Origin: Xanthomonas indica
Lineage (GTDB): Bacteria > Pseudomonadota > Gammaproteobacteria > Xanthomonadales > Xanthomonadaceae
Direction of reading: 5' to 3'
Assembly (NCBI RefSeq): GCF_040529045.1
Contig: NZ_CP131914.1
Coordinates: forward strand, 4,200,501-4,264,500
DNA length: 64,000 nt
Below, in pieces: positions 26,558-35,143 of the stretch. Made by a program: the position numbers and the translations under genes. How positions within the stretch are numbered: the first letter of the stretch is position 1; each line of letters starts with the position of its first letter. The notes under the pieces are model-generated. The model had not been told where the DNA came from, ran no database searches, and saw only the letters and a list, made by a program, of their open reading frames with translations.

Positions 26558-28611
26558 CACCAGCCCCAACTCAGCGTGGCGTACAGCGCGCGGCCGTCGC
26601 CGGGCGAGTAGCCGGAGGACCCGCTGTCGTACCAGGCGTAGACATAGTGGCGGTCGGTCAGGTTCTTCAGTTGCAGCGAGACCTCGCGCTGCGCGCGCCA
26701 GCGCCAGGTCGCGCCGAGATTGGCCAGCGCATAGCCGCCATAGCGGCCCAGGGTGTTGCTGCGCTCCACGTAGTAGTCGCCCTGCGCATTGCCCCAGGCC
26801 GACAGCGTCAGCCGCGGCGTGGCCTGCCAGTCGACACCGGCGGTGGCCAGGTAGTGCGGCACGTTCTCGATCTCCTTGCCGCGGGTGGCCGGCGCGCTCG
26901 GATCCGGCGTGACGATCAGCGCGCGTTGCCGGGAATAGGCCAGCCACAGCGTCCAGCGCTCATCCGGACGCAGGTTCAGTTGCGCATCCCAGCCGCGGCG
27001 CAGGGTCTTGCCGACGTTGCCGACCTCGCCGGTGCCGACGCTGCCGTTCACGCCGAGGATGGTGGCCACCTCGTCGGAGGCGCGCTGTTCCCAGTAGGCC
27101 ACGCGCGCGTCCCAGCGCTGCTGCGCGCCGGCGAACTTGAGGCCGCTCTCCCAGCCATCGTTGAACGAGGGCGCAAGGTTACGCGCCTGGGTGCGGTAGG
27201 CGCCGTTGCCGCTGCCGATCTGGAAGCTGCGGCCGATGTTGGCGTACAGGCTGGCCTGCGCGGTCAGCGCATACACCGCGCTGAACTTGGGTTGGCGAAT
27301 CGTGCCGTAGGCATAGGTGGGATAGCGCGCGCCGCTGGCGAGGTCGCGGAACTGCCCGCCGACCCGATCCACCCGGTAGCCGGGCACCAGTTGCAGGCGC
27401 GCGGTCGGGCGCAGCACCGCCTGCACGTAGGCGCCTTCGGTATGCAGGTCGAAGTCCCAGTCGCGCAGCGGCGCGGTGCGCACGCGCGCCACCGTGCGAT
27501 AGCGCTGCGAGACGTTGTACTGCCACTGCGCATCGACCCCGCCCTCCAGCGCGAAGGCGTCGGCGCGGGCCAGCGCCGGGCGCCAGCTGAGCCTGGCCAG
27601 CACGCCGTGCTGGCGCTCGTCGGTATCGCGTTCCTGCTGCGCGCCGGCCGCGGTGAAGCGCACCCAGCGCTGATTGTCGTAGCGGTTCCAATACGCCTTG
27701 GCGCTGCCCTGCACGCTGTCGGCCAGGCGCGCATCCAGGTGCAGCGACACCTGCGTGGTGTGGCGTTGGCTGCGATCGTCGCGGGCGTAATCGGGGGAGC
27801 TGCGCGGTGCGCGCTGCGCCGTGGCGTAATCCAGATACCCCGCCTCCAGCGCCGTGTTGCGGTAGTCGCGCGCGCTGAGCCCGGCGCGCCAGCGCCCGTC
27901 CGGATCGGTATAGAACCACTTGCCGGAGAACGCATGCTTGCGCGCGTCGGCATGGTCGCGGTAACCGTCGCTGTCGCGCCAGGCGGCGACGTAGTTCTGG
28001 CTCCATGCGCCGCGCTCGATGCCCTGCGTCGCCTGCACCTCGCGGGTGCCGAAGCTGCCGACGGTGACGCTGGCGCGGCCGTCGTTGCCGCCGCTGCGGG
28101 TCAGCACGTCGACGCTGCCGGCGATCGCGTCCAGGCCGTAGCGCGGGTCGTTGGTGCCGCGCACGATCTCGATCGCGGCGATATCCATGGGGAACACCGC
28201 ATCCAGGTACGGCATGGCGCCGGCATTGTCGTTGCTGGGCACGCCGTCGATCAGCAGCTTGACCGCGTTGACCCGGCCCTCGCCGTTGAAGCCGCGGAAG
28301 GAGAAGCGCCCGGCGTCGGTCCCCATCTTGAACTGGGTCACCTGCACGCCGGGCGCGCGCATCAGCAGTTCCCAGCTGTAGTCCACGTGCTGGTCCTGCA
28401 GCAGGTCGCCGCCAAGGATGTCGACGGAACTGAACACGCTGCGCGCGCTGGAACCGGCGGCAAGCGGCGAGGTAGCCTGGACCTTGCCCAGGGTCAGAAC
28501 GGAATCGCCGGCGGCGCCGGGCGGCGCATCGGCGGCCTGGGCGGGCGCGGCCGCCGCGAGAACGACACAGCAGCACGCCGCCACGGGCGGCATGGCAGGA
28601 AAGCGGGTCAT
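26557..28611 (-). CDS. TonB-dependent outer-membrane receptor
   Basis: A 684-residue receptor with a signal peptide (VLAAAAPAQA). The plug domain covers about 55-170: VDYSWELLMRAPGVQV, RFSFRGFNGEGR, KLLIDGVPSND and IEIVRGTNDPRYGLDAIAG are classical plug motifs. A 22-strand-type barrel follows and ends in an aromatic residue (LSWGW) as in BAM substrates. No TonB box is obvious before the plug. With the PepSY protein and the DUF2946 protein it forms a metal or metallophore uptake unit; the ligand is unknown. ATG 28611 begins the signal peptide; the far longer upstream frame is readthrough. Confidence 0.93.
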   Translation of the reverse strand: MTRFPAMPPVAACCCVVLAAAAPAQAADAPPGAAGDSVLTLGKVQATSPLAAGSSARSVFSSVDILGGDLLQDQHVDYSWELLMRAPGVQVTQFKMGTDAGRFSFRGFNGEGRVNAVKLLIDGVPSNDNAGAMPYLDAVFPMDIAAIEIVRGTNDPRYGLDAIAGSVDVLTRSGGNDGRASVTVGSFGTREVQATQGIERGAWSQNYVAAWRDSDGYRDHADARKHAFSGKWFYTDPDGRWRAGLSARDYRNTALEAGYLDYATAQRAPRSSPDYARDDRSQRHTTQVSLHLDARLADSVQGSAKAYWNRYDNQRWVRFTAAGAQQERDTDERQHGVLARLSWRPALARADAFALEGGVDAQWQYNVSQRYRTVARVRTAPLRDWDFDLHTEGAYVQAVLRPTARLQLVPGYRVDRVGGQFRDLASGARYPTYAYGTIRQPKFSAVYALTAQASLYANIGRSFQIGSGNGAYRTQARNLAPSFNDGWESGLKFAGAQQRWDARVAYWEQRASDEVATILGVNGSVGTGEVGNVGKTLRRGWDAQLNLRPDERWTLWLAYSRQRALIVTPDPSAPATRGKEIENVPHYLATAGVDWQATPRLTLSAWGNAQGDYYVERSNTLGRYGGYALANLGATWRWRAQREVSLQLKNLTDRHYVYAWYDSGSSGYSPGDGRALYATLSWGW

Positions 28612-28678
28612 TGCAAAACTCCATCGACACGAGGACGTGCCGCAGCGGCGCCGCGGCACGGAAACGGCAACCCGTGGA

Positions 28679-29083
28679 TCAGGAGAACAGCGGCGGCCCG
28701 CGGACCGGGTGTGCACGGCGTGCGGTGGCCGTGACGACACGGCTGCGCAGCGCCGCGCCCGGGACCGGCGGACAGCACCAGGGCAGCAACGCCAGCAACA
28801 GCGCCACCCACGGCAGCAGCCGCGCGGCGAGCAGGCAGTAATCGCAGGCCGGCGCGTGCGCCAGGCCGGCATCGTCGTGGTGGCCGCCATGCGCCGCGGA
28901 GACGGCACCTGCCAGCGCCGCCAGGCGCAGGCCGCCGCTGGTGCACAGCGCCTGGCCTTGCAGCGCGGCCGCCTGGGCCTGCGCCTGCCGCCACTGGCTG
29001 ATCGGCGGCGCCAGCAGCAACAGGCCGAGCGCCAGCGCAGCGAGCGCGGCCCAACACGACGGCAGCTGGCGGAGACGGACCAT
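28679..29083 (-). CDS. DUF2946-type membrane protein with His-rich and CxxC segments
   Basis: A 134-residue protein with TM helices at about 10-28 and 85-103. Between them are AHGGHHDD and the ACDYCLL motif, matching DUF2946, whose members lie next to copper- or cobalt-linked TonB receptors. The His cluster and CxxC pair could bind a metal in the periplasm; this is inference, as the family has no firm function. It is the first gene of the three-gene operon with the receptor and PepSY protein. Confidence 0.78.
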   Translation of the reverse strand: MVRLRQLPSCWAALAALALGLLLLAPPISQWRQAQAQAAALQGQALCTSGGLRLAALAGAVSAAHGGHHDDAGLAHAPACDYCLLAARLLPWVALLLALLPWCCPPVPGAALRSRVVTATARRAHPVRGPPLFS

Positions 29084-29496
29084 CGGCGCATTCTAGAGGG
29101 TGCGCTGGCCATTGAAACGCGTGCGACGCCGCATGCGGCGAAGTGACGCAGGCGCGTCGTGGCGGTGCAGGACGGACGCGGCCTCGGTCGGCAGGCCACA
29201 CCCCGCAATGGCGGCCACGACCTCCGTCCGCCCATGGCCCCAGCGCTGTCGCCCCGCCGCCTGCCAGTCGCCCGGCAGCGCGGTCCATCCGTTGCCCGCT
29301 CGGACCATGCCGTCTCAGCGGATCGACGACAGGTCGGCCGTTCCCGCCCGGCGACCACGGCCAAGGGCGCCGTGCACATGGCGTACCCGACGCGCGCCAC
29401 TCTTGCATGGCGCCGCGATTGCGGCACCATCTGCCGCGGCCGCGTGGAGGATTCCGCAACGGCCGCCCTTGTCCGTCCCACGCAACGAGCCGACCC
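29084..29496. other. Gene-free divergent interval
   Basis: About 410 bases between the leftward metal-uptake operon and the rightward arsC. Open frames here are compositional shadows with no recognisable protein. It should contain the promoters of both; no Fur-box-like or zinc/copper operator is evident by eye. Confidence 0.55.
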
Positions 29497-29922
29497 ATGC
29501 CGACGATCACGATCTACCACAACCCTGCCTGCGGCACTTCGCGCAACGTGCTCGGGCTGATCCGCAACAGCGGCGTCGAACCGATCGTGATCGAGTACCT
29601 GAAGACGCCGCCGGACCGCGCCACCCTGCAGGCGCTGGCGGCGGCCAGCGGGCTGCCGCTGCGGGAGTTGATCCGGCAGAAGGGCACGCCCTACGCCGAA
29701 CTCAGGCTGGATGATCCGGCGCTGGGCGATGACGCGCTGCTGGACGCCATGCTGCAGCACCCGATCCTGCTCAACCGGCCGATCGTGGTCACCCCGCTGG
29801 GCACGCGCCTGTGCCGGCCCTCGGAGACCGTGCTGGACATCCTGCCATCGCCGCAGCGTGGCGCCTTCGCCAAGGAGGACGGCACGCCGCTGGTCGACGC
29901 ACAAGGCCGCTGGGTGGGCTGA
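29497..29922 (+). CDS. arsC: ArsC-family arsenate reductase (glutaredoxin type)
   Basis: A 141-residue ArsC. The N-terminal thioredoxin-like strand carries the catalytic Cys12 in YHNPACGTSRN. Arginine ligands follow in the IVVTPLGTRLCRPSETV segment, and IEYLKTPPDRATLQAL is family-specific. It reduces arsenate to arsenite with glutathione and glutaredoxin. No arsR, arsB or acr3 is near, so arsenic detoxification in context is not supported; lone ArsC/YffB-like reductases are common. ATG 29497 gives the canonical length. Confidence 0.92.
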   Translation: MPTITIYHNPACGTSRNVLGLIRNSGVEPIVIEYLKTPPDRATLQALAAASGLPLRELIRQKGTPYAELRLDDPALGDDALLDAMLQHPILLNRPIVVTPLGTRLCRPSETVLDILPSPQRGAFAKEDGTPLVDAQGRWVG

Positions 29923-30054
29923 AGCGCTGGCGGCGGGGATCGACGGATTCGCTAAGGGCGGGTGCAGCCCACGCGAGTGCCATGTGAACGCCGCGTCGGC
30001 AAAAACCGTGACAGGTACCATAGACTGCGCGTCTTCCTGACCGAGCCGCGCTGC

Positions 30055-31257
30055 ATGTCCACCGTCGAACCCGCCGCCGCCCCGGTCTACTGCGCGGTCA
30101 AGCCACGCAACGAAGCGCTGCGCCTGGACGCGTTGCACAGCTACGCGATCCTGGACACGCCGCGCGAGCCGGCATTCGACGACATCACCCGGCTGGCGGC
30201 GCTGATCTGCCAGGCGCCGATCGCGGTGGTCAACCTGATCGACAGCGAGCGCCAGTGGTTCAAGAGCGAGATCGGGCTGGGCACGCGCGAAACCCCGCTG
30301 GCCACCTCGCTGTGCGCGCACGCGCTGCTCGAGGACGACCTGCTGCTGGTGCCGGATACCCGCGAGGACCCGCGCTTCGCCTGCAATCCGCTGGTGACCG
30401 GCGAGATGCGCCTGCACTTCTACGCCGGCGCGCTGCTGAAGACCTCCGACGGCTTGGCCCTGGGCACGGTGTGCGTGCTGGACCGGCGCCCGCGCCAGCT
30501 CAGCTACGAGCAGATCGAAGCGCTGCGCGCGCTGGCGCGGCAGGCGATGGGCCAACTGGAACTGCGCAAGGCGCTGCAGCTGGCGCAGGAATCCAACCAC
30601 TACCGCAGCCGCCTGATGGCCATCGCCGGCCACGATCTGAAGACGCCGCTGCGCACCGCGTCCTACGCGCTGAGCAAGCTGCAGCGCCTGCACGACGCCG
30701 CGCAGGACGGCCCGCTGGAGACCGCACGCGCGGCCTTGAACCAGGTCGCCAGCGGGCTCGACCAGCTCGCCACCAATGCCGCCGCCGGCGAACTGCGCCT
30801 GCCCGCGCTGCACGACCTGGCCCTGGCCGACGTGCTGGCGCCGATCCTGGCCACCTGGCAGCCGCAGGCCGCGGCCAAGGGCGTACAGCTGCGCAGCGTG
30901 CCGACCTCGCTGCGCGTGCGCAGCAGCGCTCCCCTGCTGTCGACGCTGCTCGGCAACCTGCTGGGCAACGCGGTCAAGTACACCGCGCAGGGCAAGGTGC
31001 TGATCGGCTGCCGACGCCGTGGCGATCGCGTGGCGGTGGAAATCATCGACCGCGGCATCGGCATGGACGAAGCCGGCCTGCGCACGATGTTCCAGGCCTT
31101 CCAACAGGCCGACCCGCGCAGCGACGGCCTCGGCCTGGGCCTGTGGATCGTCCGCCGCGCCGCCGAGACCCTGGGCTGCACCGTCGAGGTCCGCAGCCAG
31201 CCCGGCCAGGGCAGCCGCTTCACCGTGCTGTTGCCGGCGGCAGCGGCCGACGCCTGA
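30055..31257 (+). CDS. GAF-domain sensor histidine kinase, soluble
   Basis: A 400-residue protein without transmembrane helices. A GAF domain (about 25-170) has the typical AILDTPREPAFDDITRLAALIC start. The HisKA segment has the phospho-acceptor in AGHDLKTPLR (His193), and the HATPase_c domain shows the N box GNLLGNAVKYTAQG, the G1 box EIIDRGIGMDEAGL and the G2 box GLGLGLWIVRRAA. The H-box reads HDLKTP rather than HELRTP, as in hybrid-kinase relatives. No response regulator is adjacent, so it is an orphan kinase; the GAF ligand is unknown. ATG 30055 is chosen as the first Met at the family start. Confidence 0.9.
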   Translation: MSTVEPAAAPVYCAVKPRNEALRLDALHSYAILDTPREPAFDDITRLAALICQAPIAVVNLIDSERQWFKSEIGLGTRETPLATSLCAHALLEDDLLLVPDTREDPRFACNPLVTGEMRLHFYAGALLKTSDGLALGTVCVLDRRPRQLSYEQIEALRALARQAMGQLELRKALQLAQESNHYRSRLMAIAGHDLKTPLRTASYALSKLQRLHDAAQDGPLETARAALNQVASGLDQLATNAAAGELRLPALHDLALADVLAPILATWQPQAAAKGVQLRSVPTSLRVRSSAPLLSTLLGNLLGNAVKYTAQGKVLIGCRRRGDRVAVEIIDRGIGMDEAGLRTMFQAFQQADPRSDGLGLGLWIVRRAAETLGCTVEVRSQPGQGSRFTVLLPAAAADA

Positions 31258-31280
31258 GTCGCGTGGGTGCAGGCCCCCGC

Positions 31281-31327
31281 ACCCTCATCCGCCCCTTCGG
31301 GGCACCTTCTCCCGGGGGCAGAAGGGA
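31281..31327. repeat. Single copy of the CCCTCATCCGCCCCTTCGGGG element
   Basis: ACCCTCATCCGCCCCTTCGG followed by GGCACCTTCTCCC and its inverted half is one unit-half of the 140-bp array at 47801-48544, here in reverse orientation just after the kinase stop. It may act as a terminator. Confidence 0.7.
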
Positions 31328-31393
31328 GCATCGCCGGCGCGGCGGCAGCCGAGCGCGCCGTGAGCCAGCGGAGGCGATGCGTTACAGACAGAC

Positions 31394-31483
31394 CGGTCGC
31401 GGCTGAAGCCGCTCCTACCGGGCAATCAGTGAAGTACTGGGGTCTTCCCGCAGCCTGCAGTCGGGACTGAAGTCCCTCCCACA
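31394..31483. repeat. Two REP motifs in tandem
   Basis: A GTCGCGGCTGAAGCCGCTCC motif (31397-31416, extending to a terminal CTAC) is followed by TCGGGACTGAAGTCCCTCCC (31461-31480). These are the same two motifs that make up the 110-bp array at 36178-36676. Confidence 0.75.
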
Positions 31484-31545
31484 ACGTCCCCTCCCGCTCA
31501 GCGAGAGGGACCAGGCTGCAGCAGCCGCGGGAGTCCAGCTTTTGC

Positions 31546-31608
31546 GATTCCCCAATCCCGATTCCCGACTCCCGGCTTCACCGCGATTCCCCATTCCCGG
31601 CTTCACCA
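31546..31608. repeat. GATTCCCCAATCCCGATTCC-type repeat block
   Basis: Several GATTCCC/CATTCCCGGCTTCACC units lie directly before the LURP-one-like gene stop. They match arms of the inverted elements at cysNC and cysJ-cysI. Confidence 0.7.
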
Positions 31609-32196
31609 TCACTCCTTCAACACCATATCGATGCACAACACCGCCGCCATGATCAGGATCCGCCGCGGATCCTCGGCAGGCAGGCTCTCGGCGATCGACA
31701 GCATGTAGTTGTCGGCACTGGTGAACAGTTCCTTGCCCAGTCCGGCCCATTTCTTGGACACCTGCGCCAGTTCGCGCTCGCCCTGCACGAAGCGGAAATC
31801 CCAGCTGGTCCACTTGCCGCGCAGCGTGCACACCGGCGCGCCCTGGGCATCGAGCACATCGAACTTGCCGCCGATGGAGAAGAACTTCTGGCTGAAGGAG
31901 CCCACACGCCGGTCGTGCTCGTCCAGCACCTCGACCGTGGACAGGAACAGCGACACGCCGCGCCTCACGGTCAGCACCTTGTGCCCGTCCGGCGTGCGCA
32001 CTTCCACCTGGAACGGAGTCATGCGCTTGTAGTCGGTGAAGCGCAGCAGCTTGGTGAACACGCCCAGGTGCGGCTCGCGGCATTCCAGCAGCTTGCGGTT
32101 GCTGTGCGGATCGAACACGTCGTAGTTGTTGGCGGCCTTGAACATGCCGACCTGTTCCTTGACGAAGAACAGGTTGTGCTGGAGAACAGGATGCAT
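31609..32196 (-). CDS. LURP-one/phospholipid-scramblase-like protein
   Basis: A 195-residue protein of the Tubby-like/LURP-one-related fold. Visible signs are LFFVKEQVGMFKAANNYDVFD at the start, repeated strand pairs (LTVRRGVSLFLSTVEVLDEH, RVGSFSQKFFSIGGKFDVLD) and a C-terminal hydrophobic helix (RRILIMAAVLCIDMVLKE), as in scramblase-type proteins. Bacterial members have no settled function; membrane or lipid binding is plausible. ATG 32196 is preferred to an upstream frame start at 32436, whose translation is low-complexity. It stands alone between repeat blocks. Confidence 0.82.
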   Translation of the reverse strand: MHPVLQHNLFFVKEQVGMFKAANNYDVFDPHSNRKLLECREPHLGVFTKLLRFTDYKRMTPFQVEVRTPDGHKVLTVRRGVSLFLSTVEVLDEHDRRVGSFSQKFFSIGGKFDVLDAQGAPVCTLRGKWTSWDFRFVQGERELAQVSKKWAGLGKELFTSADNYMLSIAESLPAEDPRRILIMAAVLCIDMVLKE

Positions 32197-32782
32197 CGGG
32201 CGTCCTTGCGTTGGGAAAGTCGACACGCCCCGGGGCGTCGACCGCACATCGGCGGCGCATGGCCGGCAGCCGCCGGCAGTCCAGGGTCGCGATCTGCCAG
32301 GTGGCAGAAGGGGCCGCATGATAGGGGGCGGCTCGGGCCGCGGCAACGCACGCGATGCCGTTGCGGCAGGCGCCCGCGCCGATGCCTGGTGTGTATTCCG
32401 GGATTCGAATACCAGACCGCGGTGTCGTTGCCGCACGTCTTATGCTCGGATGTCGGTCTGAAGCCAATCGACGCACCGGCCCCGGGACGCCGCCGTCACG
32501 ATTCCCCAATCCCGATTCCCCATTCCCGGCTTCACCACACCTTGGCTGGCGATGGCCTGATCAGCCGCGCCAAGCGGCCATGTCGATGCGACGATGCGTT
32601 GTCTTCGTTCCCGCATCCAGCACAGGTCGCAGTGTCGTTGTCCGCACGTCTTTTGCTCGGATGCCTGTCCGAAGCCAATCAACACATCGAGCACGAGGCG
32701 CCGCCGTCACGATTCCCCAATCCCGATTCCCCATTCCCGGCTTCACCGCGATTCCCCAATCCCGATTCCCGACTCCCGGCGT
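32197..32782. repeat. Gene-free interval with a duplicated 117-bp repeat
   Basis: About 586 bases without a credible gene. Two diverged direct copies (32421-32537 and 32631-32747) lie 210 bases apart; both share GTGTCGTTG, CGCACGTCTT, GCTCGGATG and GAAGCCAATC and end in the same CACGATTCCCCAATCCCGAT block. The unit may be a decayed mobile element. Confidence 0.7.
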
Positions 32783-33766
32783 CTAGCTGGTAATGGTCTG
32801 GGTGAGTTCTTCCCAGCTCGGCGGTGCCGGCCAGTCCGGCTGCTGGTTGCCTTCCATCACCCGGCGCAGGTCGCGCGTGTCGATCTGCGGCGCCAGCACG
32901 TGCACCAGCTCCAGCGCGTAGTCGCGCAGTACCCGGTCGCGCGGCAGCACCGCCCAGGCGATGCAGTCCGGAATCTCCGGCGGCGCCGGCCAGGCGCGCA
33001 GGTCGGTGTCGTTGGCGCTCACCGCCATCTCCGCCAGCAGGCCCACGCCAAGCCCGGTGCGCACGTAGGTCTTGATCAGGTCCGCGTCCAGCGCGGTCAG
33101 CGCGATCCGCGGCTCCAGCCCGAGCCGGCCGAAGGCGCGCTGCAGCGAGGAGCCGGCACGGGTCGAGGATTCGTAGCTGATCAGCGGCTGCGCCGCCAGT
33201 GCGGCCATGTCCGGGACCCGCTTCGGCACGTCCAGCGCATGCCCGCGCGGCACCAGCACCAGCCGCCGCCAGCGGTACAGCGGCACGGCGATGCCGGCGG
33301 CCGGCGCGGTGCCGGCAGTGCTGACGATGGCGATATCGGCATCGCCCTGGCTGAGCAGGTCCAGCGCCGCGCTCTCGGCGGCCTGCTGCAGGTGCACGCT
33401 GACCTGCGGATAGGCCTGCTTGATCTGCGCCACCGCCGGCGGCAGCACGAAGCGCGCCTGGGTGTGGGTGGTGGTGAGGGTGAGCTGGCCCTGGCTCTCG
33501 CGGCGCTGGTTGGCCGCGTAGGTGCGGATGTTGTTGGCCTCGGCCAGCACCGCACGGGCGCGCTCGATCACCTCGCGCCCGGCCGGGGTCACCGTCTCCA
33601 GGCTGCGGCCCTTGCGCACGAACAGCAGAAAGCCCAGTTCGTCCTCCAGTTGCTTGAGCTGCTTGGACAGCCCCGGCTGGGTGGCATGCACGCGCGCCGC
33701 CGCCAGGGTGATGTTCAGATCGGCATCGGCAATGGCGACGAGATAGCGGAGTTGGGTCAGCGTCAT
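32783..33766 (-). CDS. cysB: CysB-like LysR regulator of sulfur assimilation
   Basis: A 327-residue LysR protein of the CysB/Cbl branch: MTLTQLRYLVAIADADLNIT at the N-terminus, HTH at about 18-40 (AAARVHATQPGLSKQLKQLE), then the CysB-type effector segment TTTHTQARFVLPPAVAQIK (about 98-116) that binds sulfate or acetylserine-type ligands. It is expected to activate cys operons when N-acetylserine signals sulfur shortage. It is divergent from cysG-cysK, and the cys operons 8-13 kb to the left are likely targets. Confidence 0.93.
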   Translation of the reverse strand: MTLTQLRYLVAIADADLNITLAAARVHATQPGLSKQLKQLEDELGFLLFVRKGRSLETVTPAGREVIERARAVLAEANNIRTYAANQRRESQGQLTLTTTHTQARFVLPPAVAQIKQAYPQVSVHLQQAAESAALDLLSQGDADIAIVSTAGTAPAAGIAVPLYRWRRLVLVPRGHALDVPKRVPDMAALAAQPLISYESSTRAGSSLQRAFGRLGLEPRIALTALDADLIKTYVRTGLGVGLLAEMAVSANDTDLRAWPAPPEIPDCIAWAVLPRDRVLRDYALELVHVLAPQIDTRDLRRVMEGNQQPDWPAPPSWEELTQTITS

Positions 33767-33933
33767 CGGGACGAGGGCGAGGCGCCGCCAGGCGGGACGC
33801 TCGACTGTAGTGGAATTCGGCCTTCCACCTTATAACCGAAAGCTATCTGCCTGGGGCATGAAGTCATTTCCTGGGGCTATGAGCCGGCGCTACGGTCGTC
33901 GCTCCGCCCCTCCCCGCGTTGCGAGCCGTCCCT
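33767..33933. promoter_or_regulatory. Divergent cysB / cysG control region
   Basis: Contains ATAACC (33832-33837), shared with the cysDNC/cysJIH region, and a direct repeat CTGGGGCATGA / CTGGGGCTATGA (33851 onward). This is the expected place for CysB binding; exact sites are not proven. Confidence 0.4.
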
Positions 33934-35118
33934 GTGAGCCCTGCCCCGATTGCCCTGTATCCGGACCTGCGCGACCGGGCCGTGTTGGTGATCGGTGGCG
34001 GTGCGGCCGCCGAGCGCCAGGTGCAGGCGCTGCTCGCCGCCGGCGCCGTGCCGCGGGTGGCAGCGCCGAGCCTCACCCCGGCGCTGCACGCGCTGGCCGC
34101 GGATGGCCGGCTGGCGTGGCTGCGCGGCAGCTTCGATACGGCCTGGCTGGAGACGGTCTGGTACCTGGTCGCCGCCAGCGAGGACGCCGCGACCAACCGC
34201 CAGGCGCTGCAGGCGGCGGCCGCGCGGCGGGTATTGGCGCAGGCGTTGCCGGCCGAGCCTGCGTTCGCGACCGAGGCCGCCGAGACGGCCACGGGCCAGG
34301 CGCTGCCACTGCGCCCGGGCAGCGTGACCCTGGTCGGCGCCGGCCCCGGCGATCCCGGCCTGCTTACCGGCCACGCGCTGCATGCGTTGCGCCAGGCCGA
34401 CGTGGTCCTGCACGACCGCCTGGTCAGCGCCGCGATCCTGCAGCTTGTGCCAGCGGGCACCGAACGCATCGCCGTCGGCAAGTCGGCCGATGGCCACAGC
34501 GTGGCCCAGGAGCAGATCCACGCGCTGCTGCTGGACCAGGCGCGGCGCGGACGCCGGGTGGTGCGGCTGAAGGGCGGCGACCCGTTCGTGTTCGGCCGCG
34601 GCGGCGAGGAACTGGAGTACCTGCGCGCGCATGGCGTGCCCTACGCGGTGGTGCCCGGCATCACCGCGGCGCTGGCCTGCGCCGCCTACGCCGGCATCCC
34701 GCTGACCCATCGCGACCATGCGCAGTCGCTGCGCCTGGTCACCGCACACTGCAAGGATTCGTTCGACACCTTGGACTGGGCCGCGCTGGCGCAGCAACGG
34801 CAGACCCTGGCGGTGTACATGGGCGTGGCCGGGCTGGACACGGTGCGCACGCGCCTGCTGCGCGCCGGCCGCGCCGCCGACACCCCGTTCGCCCTGGTCG
34901 AAAACGGCTCGCGCCCCGAACAGCGCGTGGTCACCGGCACCCTCGCCGACCTGCCCGACACCGCCCGCGCGCACGGCGTGCGCTCGCCGGCGCTGCTGAT
35001 CCTGGGCGAAGTGGCGGCGCTGGCGTCGACCCTGCACTGGTTCGGCGCCGCGCCGCTGGGCGCAGCGCCCTCACCTTCCCCGAAGCCGGCCGTGCCTACC
35101 CTGGCCCACGCCGCCTGA
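33934..35118 (+). CDS. cysG: Siroheme-synthase-like CysG with truncated dehydrogenase/chelatase module
   Basis: A fusion of about 394 residues, using GTG 33934 (TTG 33919 is an alternative). Residues 1-100 match the NAD-binding Rossmann part of CysG/Met8 ([22 protein letters not shown]). From about 129 the uroporphyrinogen-III C-methyltransferase domain is complete ([57 protein letters not shown]). Compared with E. coli CysG (about 457 residues), roughly 90 residues are missing between them, including the NVVDAP segment with the catalytic Asp used for both precorrin-2 oxidation and ferrochelation. The methyltransferase should work; the other two steps probably need another enzyme. It makes sirohaem for CysI and precedes cysK by 25 bases. 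Confidence 0.88.
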   Translation: MSPAPIALYPDLRDRAVLVIGGGAAAERQVQALLAAGAVPRVAAPSLTPALHALAADGRLAWLRGSFDTAWLETVWYLVAASEDAATNRQALQAAAARRVLAQALPAEPAFATEAAETATGQALPLRPGSVTLVGAGPGDPGLLTGHALHALRQADVVLHDRLVSAAILQLVPAGTERIAVGKSADGHSVAQEQIHALLLDQARRGRRVVRLKGGDPFVFGRGGEELEYLRAHGVPYAVVPGITAALACAAYAGIPLTHRDHAQSLRLVTAHCKDSFDTLDWAALAQQRQTLAVYMGVAGLDTVRTRLLRAGRAADTPFALVENGSRPEQRVVTGTLADLPDTARAHGVRSPALLILGEVAALASTLHWFGAAPLGAAPSPSPKPAVPTLAHAA

Positions 35119-35143
35119 CCCGCACTTTCCGGAGACCCCACGC

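Noticed and set aside
29497-29922. An arsenic-resistance operon
   Set aside because: Only arsC is present, without arsR or an efflux gene within the neighbourhood.
26557-31104. A 1515-codon frame suggesting a giant fused TonB receptor
   Set aside because: Readthrough across the DUF2946 gene, intergenic DNA and arsC/kinase antisense; the receptor signal peptide begins at 28611.
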